Assembly: GCF_002878395.1 (NCBI RefSeq)
Contig: NC_061117.1
Coordinates: forward strand, 223,568,401 to 223,632,400
DNA length: 64,000 nucleotides
From: Capsicum annuum
Lineage: Eukaryota > Streptophyta > Magnoliopsida > Solanales > Solanaceae
Reading direction: 5' to 3'
Positions 11,431 through 24,837 of the stretch are shown here, piece by piece (the first letter of the stretch is position 1; each line of letters starts with the position of its first letter). Below the pieces are notes generated by a model. It saw nothing but the letters and a program-made list of their open reading frames with translations. It made no database searches and had not been told where the DNA came from. The position numbers were made by a program, and so were the translations under genes.

Positions 11431-12209
11431 TTTAATTTCAGTCATACATGTTACTCCAGGAAGCAAATATATGATGCAAGAATAAAGCAATGGCTTGTGT
11501 GGCTGTACCTAGCCATTAAAGTCGCAAGGAGTTGAAGGTTTTTGTCAGTCTCTCAGCTGTTAGTTAGCACTTATGTCTGTCTGTTTCTGGGAATTGGACA
11601 CTTTTGGTCCTCTTATTCTTCCTCATTATCACATACTAGATACAGAAATAGCTTAACCTTCAAGGTTTCTTTTTCCTTTTTATCATATGCTGCACTGTTC
11701 CATTACTGAGTTTTCAATATGGCATCAGATTACTCCCTTTATTATGATGTACTAGTTCTTGAATACGTGTATTGCACATGTATCCCATATTAATATGTAC
11801 ATCTTTCTTAAATGATATAAAACAATATTAAAATAAGTCTCAACTTTACGAGGTTCCTTTCGTTTTTCAACTATCAAAAAGTCTTTCTATCTACTTGTCT
11901 TTCTTATAACAGTGGTATTTGAGTCAGCTTATGCATCTCAAGTAACGAAAAATCATTGTGGGCACCTTAGACTACCAAAAAGTTTCTACTACTCTTTTTT
12001 TCAATTTGCACACCTCAACTATCGAGAAGTCATTGTATCTGTTTGTTTTCTTTTCATAATCGTAACATCAGGATCAACTTGCGAGCAGCCCAACTATTAA
12101 AAAGTCTCTGTATTTACCATATGAATTATGAAAAGAAAATGTCCAGACCAACATGCGCATACCTTGACTACTTAACCAGAGACCTGCAACTTCCCACCAG
12201 CATAAGTAC

Positions 12210-12545
12210 CAGGCAAAGTATTACTAATGCTATATCAATCTGTCAAATAAATCATCAGATGTAAGGATCATCACCACTTTCTTCATATGATTGATTTGGA
12301 CTCTGCAACTTGTGTTTTTAATCAAAGCCAAAGCAGAACTGTCCTGTTTACCAACACAGTTATTTTTGGACTCTGCAACTTGTGTTTTTAATCAAAGCCA
12401 AAGCAGAACTGTCCTGTTTACCAACACAGTTATTTTTGGATATGTTGGTTGTCTAATATACCACAATCACTAGAAAGTATAGTTTTGGTATCTCTAGATG
12501 TGGCATATACCACAATCACTGGAAAGTATACTTTGGCATATCTAG
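12210..12545. repeat. Copy of the CYP716 upstream flank
   Basis: It resembles 9355-9600 (upstream of the first P450) and 24030-24150 (upstream of the second): TTGATTTGG-CT-TGCA-CTTG, CTGTTTACCAACAC-GTT and AGTTTGGTATCTCTAGAT. No P450 exon follows it here. The stretch 11431-12209 between it and the gene shows no gene. Confidence 0.6.
12295..12434. repeat. 70-bp tandem duplication
   Basis: Two essentially identical 70-bp units (12295-12364, 12365-12434) start TTTGGACTCTGCAACTTGTG and contain GCAGAACTGTCCTGTTTACC. The near-identity points to a recent event. Confidence 0.9.
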
Positions 12546-12620
12546 ATTTTGACCTTTAAATCCATCTAGAATGGGCTTACAGACTACTTGCTTAAAGCTT
12601 GGAACTTTTCAAGCTTTTAC

Positions 12621-12786
12621 TGTTAGAATATGAATAGGAATAGCATATAGAATTCTACTTAAAAAGGGATTGTAATGTAGTGTCCTATTAGGAATAGGAT
12701 TGGAATGTAGTGTCTATAAATAGGGTCTCAATGTAATAATTTAGGGACAACAATTTTCAATAATATTTTCTCCATTAATTCTCACA
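12621..12786 (+). repeat. Left LTR (166 bp) of the deleted copia element
   Basis: It begins TGTTAGAATATGAATAGG and ends AATTCTCACA. A TATA-like CTATAAATAGGG lies in the middle. About 97% identical to the right LTR by eye. Confidence 0.92.
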
Positions 12787-14694
12787 TGGTATCAGAGCGT
12801 TGGTGAGAAACATCGAAAAAAAAGAAAGGTCACCATGCGTCAATTCCGGTGACTGATTTGTGTCATATTTTATATTGCTCAATCTAACACCACAGGTGAT
12901 CAACGAGTGTATTTATCTGGCAAGGAATATAATGAGTATCTTCAGTATCAAGCAAGTAAGCATATATTTCTACCAATAGCCTCAACTGCACAATCTCCTA
13001 CCTTTGGATCATGGGTTGTGGACTCAGGTGCTTCTGATCATATTTCTGGTGATAAATCACTTTTGTCTGATATTGTTTATTCACAATCTCTTCCGGCTAT
13101 TACTTTAGCTAATGAAATTCAAACAGAGCCAAAAGGAGTTGGACAAGCCAAACCCCTATCTTCTGTCACTCTAGACTCTGTTCTTTATGTCCTTGGTTGT
13201 CCTTTTAATCTTGCATCTGTTAGTCATTTGACACGTGCCCTTGATTGTAGTATAACTTTTTATGATGATTCTTTTCTAATGCAGGACCGCAAAACGGGAC
13301 AGACAATTGGCATAGGACATGAATCACAAGGCCTTTACCATCTTGCCTCTTCAAATTCCTTCACAAATATTTGGGCTTGATTATAGTGACACTTTCTCTC
13401 CCGTGGCTAAAATAGCATCAGTCCGTCTTTTTCTCTCTATGGCTGCCATTCGTCATTGGCCTCTTTATCAGTTGGACATTAAGAATGTTTTTCTGTCTGG
13501 TGATCTTGAGGAAGAAGTTTATATGGAGCAACCACCTGGTTTTGTTGCTCAGAGGGAGTCTAGTAGCCTTGTTTGTCGATTGCGCAAGTCACTCTTATGG
13601 TTTGAAACAATCTCCTCGAGCCTGGTTCGAAAAGTTTAGCACAGTTATTCAGGAGTTTGGCATGATTCATAGTGGAGCTGATCATTCAGTGTTTTATCGT
13701 CATTCTGAACCAAATCTGTGTATTTATTTGGTGGTTTATGTTGACGATATTATTATCCCCGGCAATAATCAAGATGGCAACACTAACTTGAAGCAACATC
13801 TCTTTCAGCATTTCCAGACTAAAGACCTTTGCAGATTGAAATACTTTTTAGGTATTGAGGTTGCTCAGTCCAGCTCAGGTATTGTTATTTCTTAACGCAA
13901 GTATGCTTTAGACATTCTTGAGGAAATCGGAATGATGGGATGTCGACCCATTGACACTCCTATGGATCCAAATGCTGAACTTCTGCCAGGACAGGGGAAG
14001 CCACTCAGTGATCCTAGAAGGTATAGGCGGTTGGTTGGAAAGTTGAATTATCTCACAGTGACTAGACCTGACATCTCTTTTCCTGTGAGTGTCGTAAGTC
14101 AGTTTATGACTTTCCCCTGTGATAGTCATTGGGATGCAATTGTTTGGATTTTGCGATATATAAAGTCATCTCCAGGTAAAGGACTACTTTTTGAGGATCG
14201 AGGCCATGAGCATATCATTGGATATACAAATGCTGATTCGGCAAGATCACCCTCTAATAGACGTCCTATATCTGGATATTGTATTTTAGTATGAGGTAAT
14301 TTGGTGTTCTGGAAGAGTAAGAAACAGAGTGTGGTTATCTAGTGCCCAAGCAGAATATCGAGCAATGGCTACAGCAACTTGCGAGCTGATTTGGATCAAG
14401 CAATTGCTGAGAGAATTAAAATTTAGAGAAACTGGTAAGATGAAACTTGTATGTGATAATCAGGCAGCTCTTCATATTGCATCTAATCCAGTGTTCCATG
14501 AGAGGACCAAGCACATAAGATTGATTGTCACTTTGTCACAGAAAAGATACTCTCGGGAGATATTGTTACAAAATTTGTGAAGTCAAGTGATCAACTTACT
14601 GATATCTTCACTAAGTTCCTCACCAGTCCCCATATTAATTACATTTGTAACAAGCTTGGTACATATGACTTGTATGCACCAGTTTGAGGGGGAG

Positions 14695-14859
14695 TGTTAG
14701 AATATGAATAGGAATAGCATATAGAATTCTACTTAGAAAGGGATTGTAATGTAGTGTCCAATTAGAAATAGGATTGGAATGTAGTGTGTATAAATAGGGT
14801 CTCAATGTAAAAATTTAGGGACAACAATTTCAATAATATTTTCTCCATTAATTCTCACA
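14695..14859 (+). repeat. Right LTR (165 bp) of the deleted copia element
   Basis: The same ends as the left LTR; it follows the purine tract and is followed by the TTTAC target duplication. Confidence 0.92.
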
Positions 14860-14877
14860 TTTACCATGAGTAATATA

Positions 14878-15100
14878 CTCCCTCCGTCCCATTTTATGTG
14901 TCGTCATTTCCTGTTTTGGTCCGTCCCGAAAAGAATGTCACCTTTCCTTATTTGGCAACTATTTAATGACATCATTCTCATTTTATTCTTAGTGGGTCCC
15001 ACTTATTAAGAAAAGACAACTAAAAGGTAAATATTAAATTAACTTTAAGAGGGGCAATTTTGTAAACTTTACAAAGTCATTACTTATTTCTTAAATTCCT
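14878..15100. mobile_element. Stowaway-like MITE, one end only
   Basis: It begins with the typical TACTCCCTCCGTCCCATTTT and continues with ATGTGTCGTCATTTCC and AAAGAATGTCACC. A matching inverted right end was not found, so the element appears truncated or decayed. The following 15100-15989 shows no gene beyond probable 3' UTR of the kinase gene. Confidence 0.55.
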
Positions 15101-15989
15101 TGAAGTTTCCACCTTTGATATTGGTTAACAAAAAGAACAATCTTATCCCTTATTTATCAGACTAAAAATGAGTTCTTGACTGCAACTGACAACAAGTACT
15201 ATGTAAAGAACACGTAACTTCCAATTTTAAGAAAAGTACATCCCAATATATTAAAGCTCCCGGACCAAACATCAAACAGCAAGGCATGACTAATCAGAAT
15301 TCAAACTCAAACAAAACATCAAGGCATCACCAGCAGTTAAGACGTACACTGAGATATGACTAATCAGAACACGATGAGCTAAAAACTGGAATCACCAGCA
15401 GCCAATTTCCATCCAAACTCACACTTAATCATCATCCAGTTCACATCTTAGCCCTCTACCTGACAAGACAACATTGGAACAGCAAACAGTGACACCTTTG
15501 TAGACCAACCTTCACAACTGGGGCTGTCTTTATTTTGTACACTACATGACGATAACCTATTAAGAGAAGATATTTATAAGGGGTCGTGGTGGAAGAACTA
15601 AATTTCAACAGAGAAGAAAGTTTGATGAAGCTAGTGCTATGTTGCCAGATTCAGCACTTCGAATCCTCAGAATGCAACATCTTGTTTGAAGAAAAACGTG
15701 GACATGCACAGCCATATTTGTGGGTTTATTTCAAGAAACACCAAAATGCTCCAAAGAAACACCAAAATGTATCATGATCCTTTACTTTAATGAGTCAGTC
15801 CAAGTGTATGATCGAAAGTATCCTACTACAACTTTAAACATATCACACGGGTATCTAATAAAGCATAGGAATTACAAAAACAGCTCTTTTTTAAATAAAC
15901 AGTACACAAAAGTAGTGCTCAATTAGTGTGCCTTCTGCCATGGAGAAATGCATACAGTGTGTTAGTTCAAAATATATGAGTTATTACCT

Positions 15990-19157
<3,168 letters not shown>

Positions 19158-19799
19158 TCACGTAATGAGGAACAACTAAGGCTGCTCAAAGACAGTTGCT
19201 TCCAATGCCTTACTATTCCATTGCTAAACTAGCTTCTTGATTCCAGGATATCTTCAATGTCAAATTCGAACTGACCAATAAGTTGCAGGTTTATTACCAG
19301 AAAAAAAAAATACTAAAACACATAACTTCTTAGCATAAAATTGCAGATCCCTATAGTGCGGTAGAAACATTTTCAAGATAAAAAGAGACAAATATGAAAA
19401 AGAAATTTAAATTGCTGACAATGAAACTAAGCAGAGATGAAGAAACTTACCGTGAAATGTCTTTCAGTGAGTGAAATCGGCGAAGAAGGAGAGAAGAGAG
19501 GAGTGGAGTTGGGCCGGGTCGGGTTACTCCGAAATTGGGGGCAATATTGTGGGGGGGAAATGACAATGCATTCGCCATTTATACATATACTAGACACTTA
19601 TGTGACACAAATACAATTTTGATAATTAATTATTAAAATAATTTTAATTTTTAATTTTTGTGATTTATAATATTATTTCTTTTATTTCAATTTAAGTGAT
19701 ACTAATATAATTTTAAAAGTTAACTTATGTGGTAGTAATATAATTTTGATAGTTAATCAAATATTTTATGTCGACATATCATTTTGTGTCTATTTTATG

Positions 19800-20300
19800 A
19801 AATATTATTAATTTTTTAATACGATCGTAATAATTAATTAGAGGTGGTATAGTAAAATCACGATTGAAACAGCGAAGAACTCGTGTCTTAAATGACTTAT
19901 AATAACTAATTAGAAGTGATATAATAAAGTTACTTTAAAAAATAATTGTGAAAAAAGCATAAATAGGCATCATATAAGACATCAAGTTAATTTAAAAAAT
20001 CAAAAATTAATTTATTATTTTTTGTCAATTTTATATTTTTTATTAAATATTATAATTTTTTAATACTTAAATAACCTATAGTAATTAATTTGGGGTAATA
20101 TAATCAAATTACGGTTGAAGCAGCTGAACCAGGCAACACAAGTAAGCATGTCGATTATTTTATATTTTTATTTAATATTATAAATTTTTAAATACTTAAA
20201 TAACTTATAGTAATTAATTAGAATAATATAATAAAATTACGATTGAAGCAGCTGAAGCAAGAAGCACAAGCAGGCATATAGTAGACGTGCCTGCTTATTG
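19800..20300. repeat. Degenerate AT-rich repeat with recurring AATTAATTAGA/GATTGAAGCAGC words
   Basis: The words TAGTAATTAATTAGAATAAT, AATAAAATTACGATTGAAGC and AGCTGAA recur four times at irregular spacing. A 9-bp stem (AAGCAGGCA / TGCCTGCTT, 20268-20296) closes the block. No gene is seen between 19140 and 20810. Confidence 0.5.
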
Positions 20301-20809
20301 ATATAATAATAACTAGTTGGCTAAGCTGTGCTACGCATGGGCCCAAAATTCATCTTTGAAAATTTTACGTTATGTAAAATTTTATCATTTAATTAAAACT
20401 TTTATTTGTTTGGTTGATAAATCCATAGTTAAGCATATATTATTATATTTAGATTAATAAAATTTATATAAGAATATTTTGAGCTGTTAATATGACACTC
20501 ATATAATTTCGAGGCAATCAAATATTTTTTAAAAATTTTTATGTTTTTTTAAAAAATATTTACAATTATTAATTATTCTGATTTATATTACTTTTCAAAT
20601 AGTAATTATTAATTATATAATAAAATATTTTAAGTCTTTCGCATGAATTATATGCTATCCCAAAAATGTAATTTCATTCTCACAATGGGGAGTGTAATAC
20701 ATTCGCCCCTAAGTCAGCGCCACGTCATTGTCATGCAAGCCAGGCAAGAAAAAATAAATTAAAAGATATATATATATATATATCGTTTAACTTGGCCCCA
20801 ATTGATATT

Positions 20810-21690
20810 ATGTGTAATTGAGCTAGATAGTAGTAAGCTTCTTGTAGAAGAAGAATAAGTACAGATTCAGAAGGAAGAAGAATAAAGAAGTGTAGAGAGA
20901 AGGATCATTAGAGATAGAAGAGTAGACATGTTTATGAGCTAACCAACTAACTAACTAACAGTTTATACAGTTCATGTAACTAACTGGAAAACAGTTAAAA
21001 CAGAAAAATGGAAATTAGTCTACTTTGTTTCTTCTTTGTTCTGCTGCATTCTTCGTATATTCGACATTCCCCCTTAAGTTAGGAAGGTGTGAAGATGTCA
21101 TAAATTCCTAACTTGGCATTAAGATGAACTTGTTGTGCTATGTCAGCTCCTTAGTTAGCATGTCTGCAGGTTGATCTTGAGTTGCAATATAATGAGTCCT
21201 GATTATCCCTTGGACAATTTTTTTTTCTGATAAAGAAGCAATCAATGTCAATGTGTTTTGCCTTCTCATGATATATTGGATTTGTTGTTGTTTGTAAAGC
21301 AGACTCGCTATCACTGAATACATCTACATGTAGCATCACTTCACATCCAACTTCTTTCTTCAGACCTAGAATCCATATCAACTCTGTTATTACTGGTGCA
21401 AGACTTTTAAATTCATATCAATTCTGCTGTTACTACTGTCTAAATTCTGCCTCAGCTGAGCTCTTAGAAACAAAAGTTTGTTTCTTTGACTTTCAGGATG
21501 GTACTATTGATTCTCCAACCTTCACAAAATAGCCAATTACAGACCTTCTAGTTTATGGACAGGACAGGATGCCCAGCCTGCATCATAATACGCAATCGCT
21601 CTATCATTTGTATCACTAGACAGTGGCACGCCCTGATCAGGTCAATTCTTAACATACTTCACAACTCTAAGTGTTGCCTCCATGTGTGAT
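20810..21690 (-). mobile_element. Copia remnant: RNase H end, purine tract and LTR
   Basis: On the minus strand the region encodes decayed copia RNase H sequence (SDTNDRAIAYYDAGWAS, SAEAEFRQ, DSESALQTTTNPIYHEKAKH, DQPADMLTKEL), followed by the purine tract AACTTAAGGGGGAA and an LTR beginning TGTCGAATATACGAAG near 21067 that runs down to about 20810. Stops and frameshifts are frequent. Reverse transcriptase and everything upstream are absent. Confidence 0.75.
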
Positions 21691-21711
21691 ATGATGAAAA
21701 AAGGGACAACC

Positions 21712-21876
21712 CGATACACTAAAACTCCTGCTATGCGTAGGGTCCGGGAAAGGGGCCCCACCATAAGGGTGTATTGTACGCAGTCTTACCTTATATTTCT
21801 GTCAGAGACTGTTTCCAATACTTGAACCCGTGACCTCCTGATCACATGACAACAACTTTTTCAGTTACTCCATTCT
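21712..21876 (+). mobile_element. TS-type tRNA SINE, nearly full length
   Basis: It runs ATACACTAAAACTCCTGCTA, GTCCGGGAAAGGGGCCCC, GTATTGTACGCAGTCTTACC, CTTGAACCCGTGACCTCCTG (box B), ATGACAACAACTTTTTCAGT. This is among the best-preserved TS copies in the window. Confidence 0.85.
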
Positions 21877-22204
21877 TATGATGACTCAACTAATAATTAT
21901 TACATCAGAAAGTCACTTTCTTTCTTGTAAATAATTGGAATCAAGAAAAATGGTGACTTTCTTAGAAAATAACTATTATATGAAAAATCAACCTTGAGAA
22001 AAACACAAACAAGATCGATATGGATTGTGATATTCGCGAAGAAGCAAGCCTTTATGTTCCTATGTTTGTATATTATGGTGGATAAAAAAATGAACCCTGC
22101 AACAAATAGCATGGGTGTTTTGTATTGTATCGAACCCCCCACATGGTAGCGATCCACCTAAAGATTTTGATTCCAGTGGGAACAACTATGATCATGGTAG
22201 TTGC

Positions 22205-22376
22205 TAGGGGTGTACAGATCAAACTGTCAAGTCAAACCAAACCAAACCGAGAAAAAAAACCGACTTATGGTTTGATTTGGTTTGGATGGTTTGGCGTTTG
22301 AAAAAAAAACAATCATTTTTTGTTTGGTTTGGTGTTAACAAAAAAAAAAGTCAAATCGAACTCAAATCAAACCGAC

Positions 22377-22415
<39 letters not shown>

Positions 22416-22931
22416 ATATATGCATATATATAATTTAACTTTTTATACATAAAATATTAATTATAATCTACTTTTTAAATACTTTTTCAATTAGTTTTAT
22501 TAATTTCCAATATTTAGAAAGTAGGTGTGTGTGTATATATATATTAAGTTGTAATATTTGTCCATTAATTGCTAATAAAATAATCCAAAACCCAATATAA
22601 ACTTAAAACCGACACTTTTCACTCTTTATCTTACTTTTTAGTTTCAAGAGATTTTTTCGCTCCTCAACTTTTCATAATTGAGTTTTTTCATTAGCACATG
22701 AGTGAAAACATAATTGATCTAGTTTTCAATCACGATATAATTGTAAAAAATAAGGATTATAAAAAAAAACCCAAAAAAATCGAAAAATCCGAAAGAACCG
22801 ACTAAGATCTAAACCTAAAAAAACTGATTTTATGTTGGTTTGATTTGGTTTATAGTTTTAATAAACCGACAAAATTGGTTTGATTTTTATTCAATAAAAA
22901 ATCAAACCAACCCAACCTATGTACACTCTTA
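22205..22931. mobile_element. Non-autonomous hAT-like element, 727 bp
   Basis: Terminal inverted repeats TAGGGGTGTAC and, reversed, TAAGAGTGTAC are flanked by an 8-bp target duplication GTAGTTGC/GTAGCTGC (22197-22204, 22932-22939). The ends are built from CAAACCAAACC and its complement TTTGGTTTGAT, and a (TA)n tract lies at 22381-22406. No transposase is encoded. Confidence 0.8.
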
Positions 22932-23456
22932 GTAGCTGCGGTAAAGTAGGCACGGATATCAACGTCAAAGGTACATTAAACGAACAAGTATTGGAAAGGA
23001 CCTGAGAGGGGTAAAACACAACGTTAAAGTAAAGATAAGACTAGCAAAAGAAATATTGTTGTAATTTTTTAAAATAATAAATTCATAGTATAATTTCATT
23101 CATGCTTCATACTTTATTGGTTAAATGCTATTTATCTTCTTATTTTATTTGTTTAATTATATGGTAGATATAAATAAATAAAATCTATAGATAGAGATAT
23201 ACATTTGATATTGAATATTATATGTTACAGAGTGAATATTATGTCACAAAGAAAGAACCACACAAAAGATCGAGGAAAATGAAGAATATATAAAAGAATT
23301 TTTCGACAATATTTAACACCTTCTACTATACTAAGGTTTTTGCTCATGCCAATACTAAATATCATTAGTTAATTTATTTTGAACAATTTTTAAATTGTGC
23401 AAGTTGAAAAATTAACATTGGGTATATAATGTCATCTCTTATATTCATTTCCCCTC

Positions 23457-23461
<5 letters not shown>

Positions 23462-23508
<47 letters not shown>
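23462..23508. repeat. (TA)n microsatellite
   Basis: An uninterrupted TA run of about 47 bp. The surrounding 22940-24030 is AT-rich with no gene or element I can support. Confidence 0.9.
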
Positions 23509-23509
<1 letters not shown>

Positions 23510-24156
23510 CAAGTCAAGTTTTATATTTTCATAAGATGCTCTAATTGAAGTTGTAGTAGTTAATACCTTTTGTTAGTGTACTTTATTTTAGATAAGGTAC
23601 AGTTAATGAGTCATGTTATCAGTAATAAGTGATGATTAATAACATTAACAAAATATGAACAGATAAAATATGATTAGTTGAAATAAAGAACAACATAAAG
23701 TTGAATTTTAAATGTAAAAAGTATATTTCGCTTGATTGTTTGTTATGCATTTTGCTTCACCTTTAGATTATTATTTTTTTCGTGTGTATGTTTTGTTACT
23801 TTAGGGACTTAAAATTAGTTTAAACGAAGACAATATGTATTTTTACTTTTTAGATGAATGAAAGGATAATGATTTTTAAATGCTCACAAAATTTATTGAA
23901 AATTATAAACTTCATTAATGAATAGTAAAATTTTAAAGTAGTGATGGATTCTTTTAATTTGAAACATTGATAAAATAATTTAAATTCACAATTGATCAAA
24001 TAATAACAACTTTCGTGCATCGCGCTGGTACTAAATTAGTTTTTAATAAAAGCCAAAGCACAACTGTCCTATTTAAGTATAGTTTTGGTATATCTAGATG
24101 TGACAAATACCACAATCACTGGAAAGTATAGTTTGGTATGTCTAGATTTGGTATGA

Positions 24157-24465
24157 GATAAGCATCCAGTAATCCCTCGAACTATGATCAAAGTTACTAC
24201 AACACACTCCAACTTCAAAGGAATCTTATTATCCCGTGAACTCAATTTTAGCATATTTTTGTCACCCTTTTGTGCTGATGCCACCATTATTACATAAAAT
24301 GAGGTCCACGTCAACTAAAATGATTGACAAAAGGTGCTACGTCAGCACAAAAAGGTGAAAAAATACGTTAAAATTGAGTTCAGGGGAATAATAAGACCCC
24401 GGTGAAGTTGGAGTGTGTCGTAGCAAACTTGATCATAGTTCGGGGGTACTAGATGCTTTACTCGG
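24157..24465. mobile_element. Foldback MITE with arms of about 120 bp
   Basis: The left arm (GATAAGCATCCAGTAATCCC, CGAACTATGATCAAAGTTAC, GAACTCAATTTTAGCATATT) returns inverted on the right (AATACGTTAAAATTGAGTTC, TGATCATAGTTCGGGGGTAC, TAGATGCTTTACTC). The middle holds CCACGTCA and TACGTCAGC. Nearly the whole element can fold into one hairpin. Confidence 0.8.
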
Positions 24466-24566
24466 AAAGTATAGTTTGGTGTATCTAGATGTGGCACATA
24501 CCACAATCACTGGAAAGTATAGTTTGGTATACCTAGACTTGGCATACCACAATCAACGGAAAAGTA

Positions 24567-24775
24567 TGAGATAAGCATCCAGTACTCCCTCGAACTATGA
24601 TCAAAGTTGCTACGATACACTCCAACTTCACAGGAGTTTTATTACCCCCTGAACTCAATTTTAGCGTATTTTTGTCACCCTTTTATGCCGACGCCACCTT
24701 TATTACATAAAATGGAGCCCACGTCAAAGGTGTCATTTTAGCTAAAATGATTGATAAAAGGTGCTACGTCACAAC
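24567..24775. mobile_element. Truncated copy of the same MITE next to the second P450
   Basis: It matches the left arm and centre of 24157-24465 (GAGATAAGCATCCAGTACTC to AAAAGGTGCTACGTCA) but lacks the right arm. It stops about 60 bp before the ATG of the second P450, replacing the sequence found upstream of the first copy. Confidence 0.75.
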
Positions 24776-24837
24776 ACAAGAAGATTACATAAAATCCTTC
24801 TACTTCTAAGCTCATTATTACCTTCGTATCTTCAATC

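Larger units (their letters stand above)
12621..14859 (+). mobile_element. Internally deleted Ty1/copia retrotransposon
   Basis: A complete insertion bounded by LTRs (12621-12786 and 14695-14859) and a 5-bp target duplication TTTAC (12616-12620 and 14860-14864). The primer-binding site TGGTATCAGAGC follows the left LTR and a purine tract GAGGGGGAG precedes the right LTR. Inside, the frame from 12907 encodes the end of gag and the protease (DSGASDHISG) and then passes directly to reverse transcriptase (GLDYSDTFSPVAK, then YVDDIII) and RNase H; most of gag and all of integrase are missing. Frameshifts and stops break the rest. The LTRs differ at about 5 positions plus one indel, so the insertion is fairly young. 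It cannot move by itself. Confidence 0.92.

Noticed and set aside
24069..24314. 81-codon frame on the minus strand upstream of the second P450
   Set aside because: It falls in flank repeat and the foldback MITE, with no domain.
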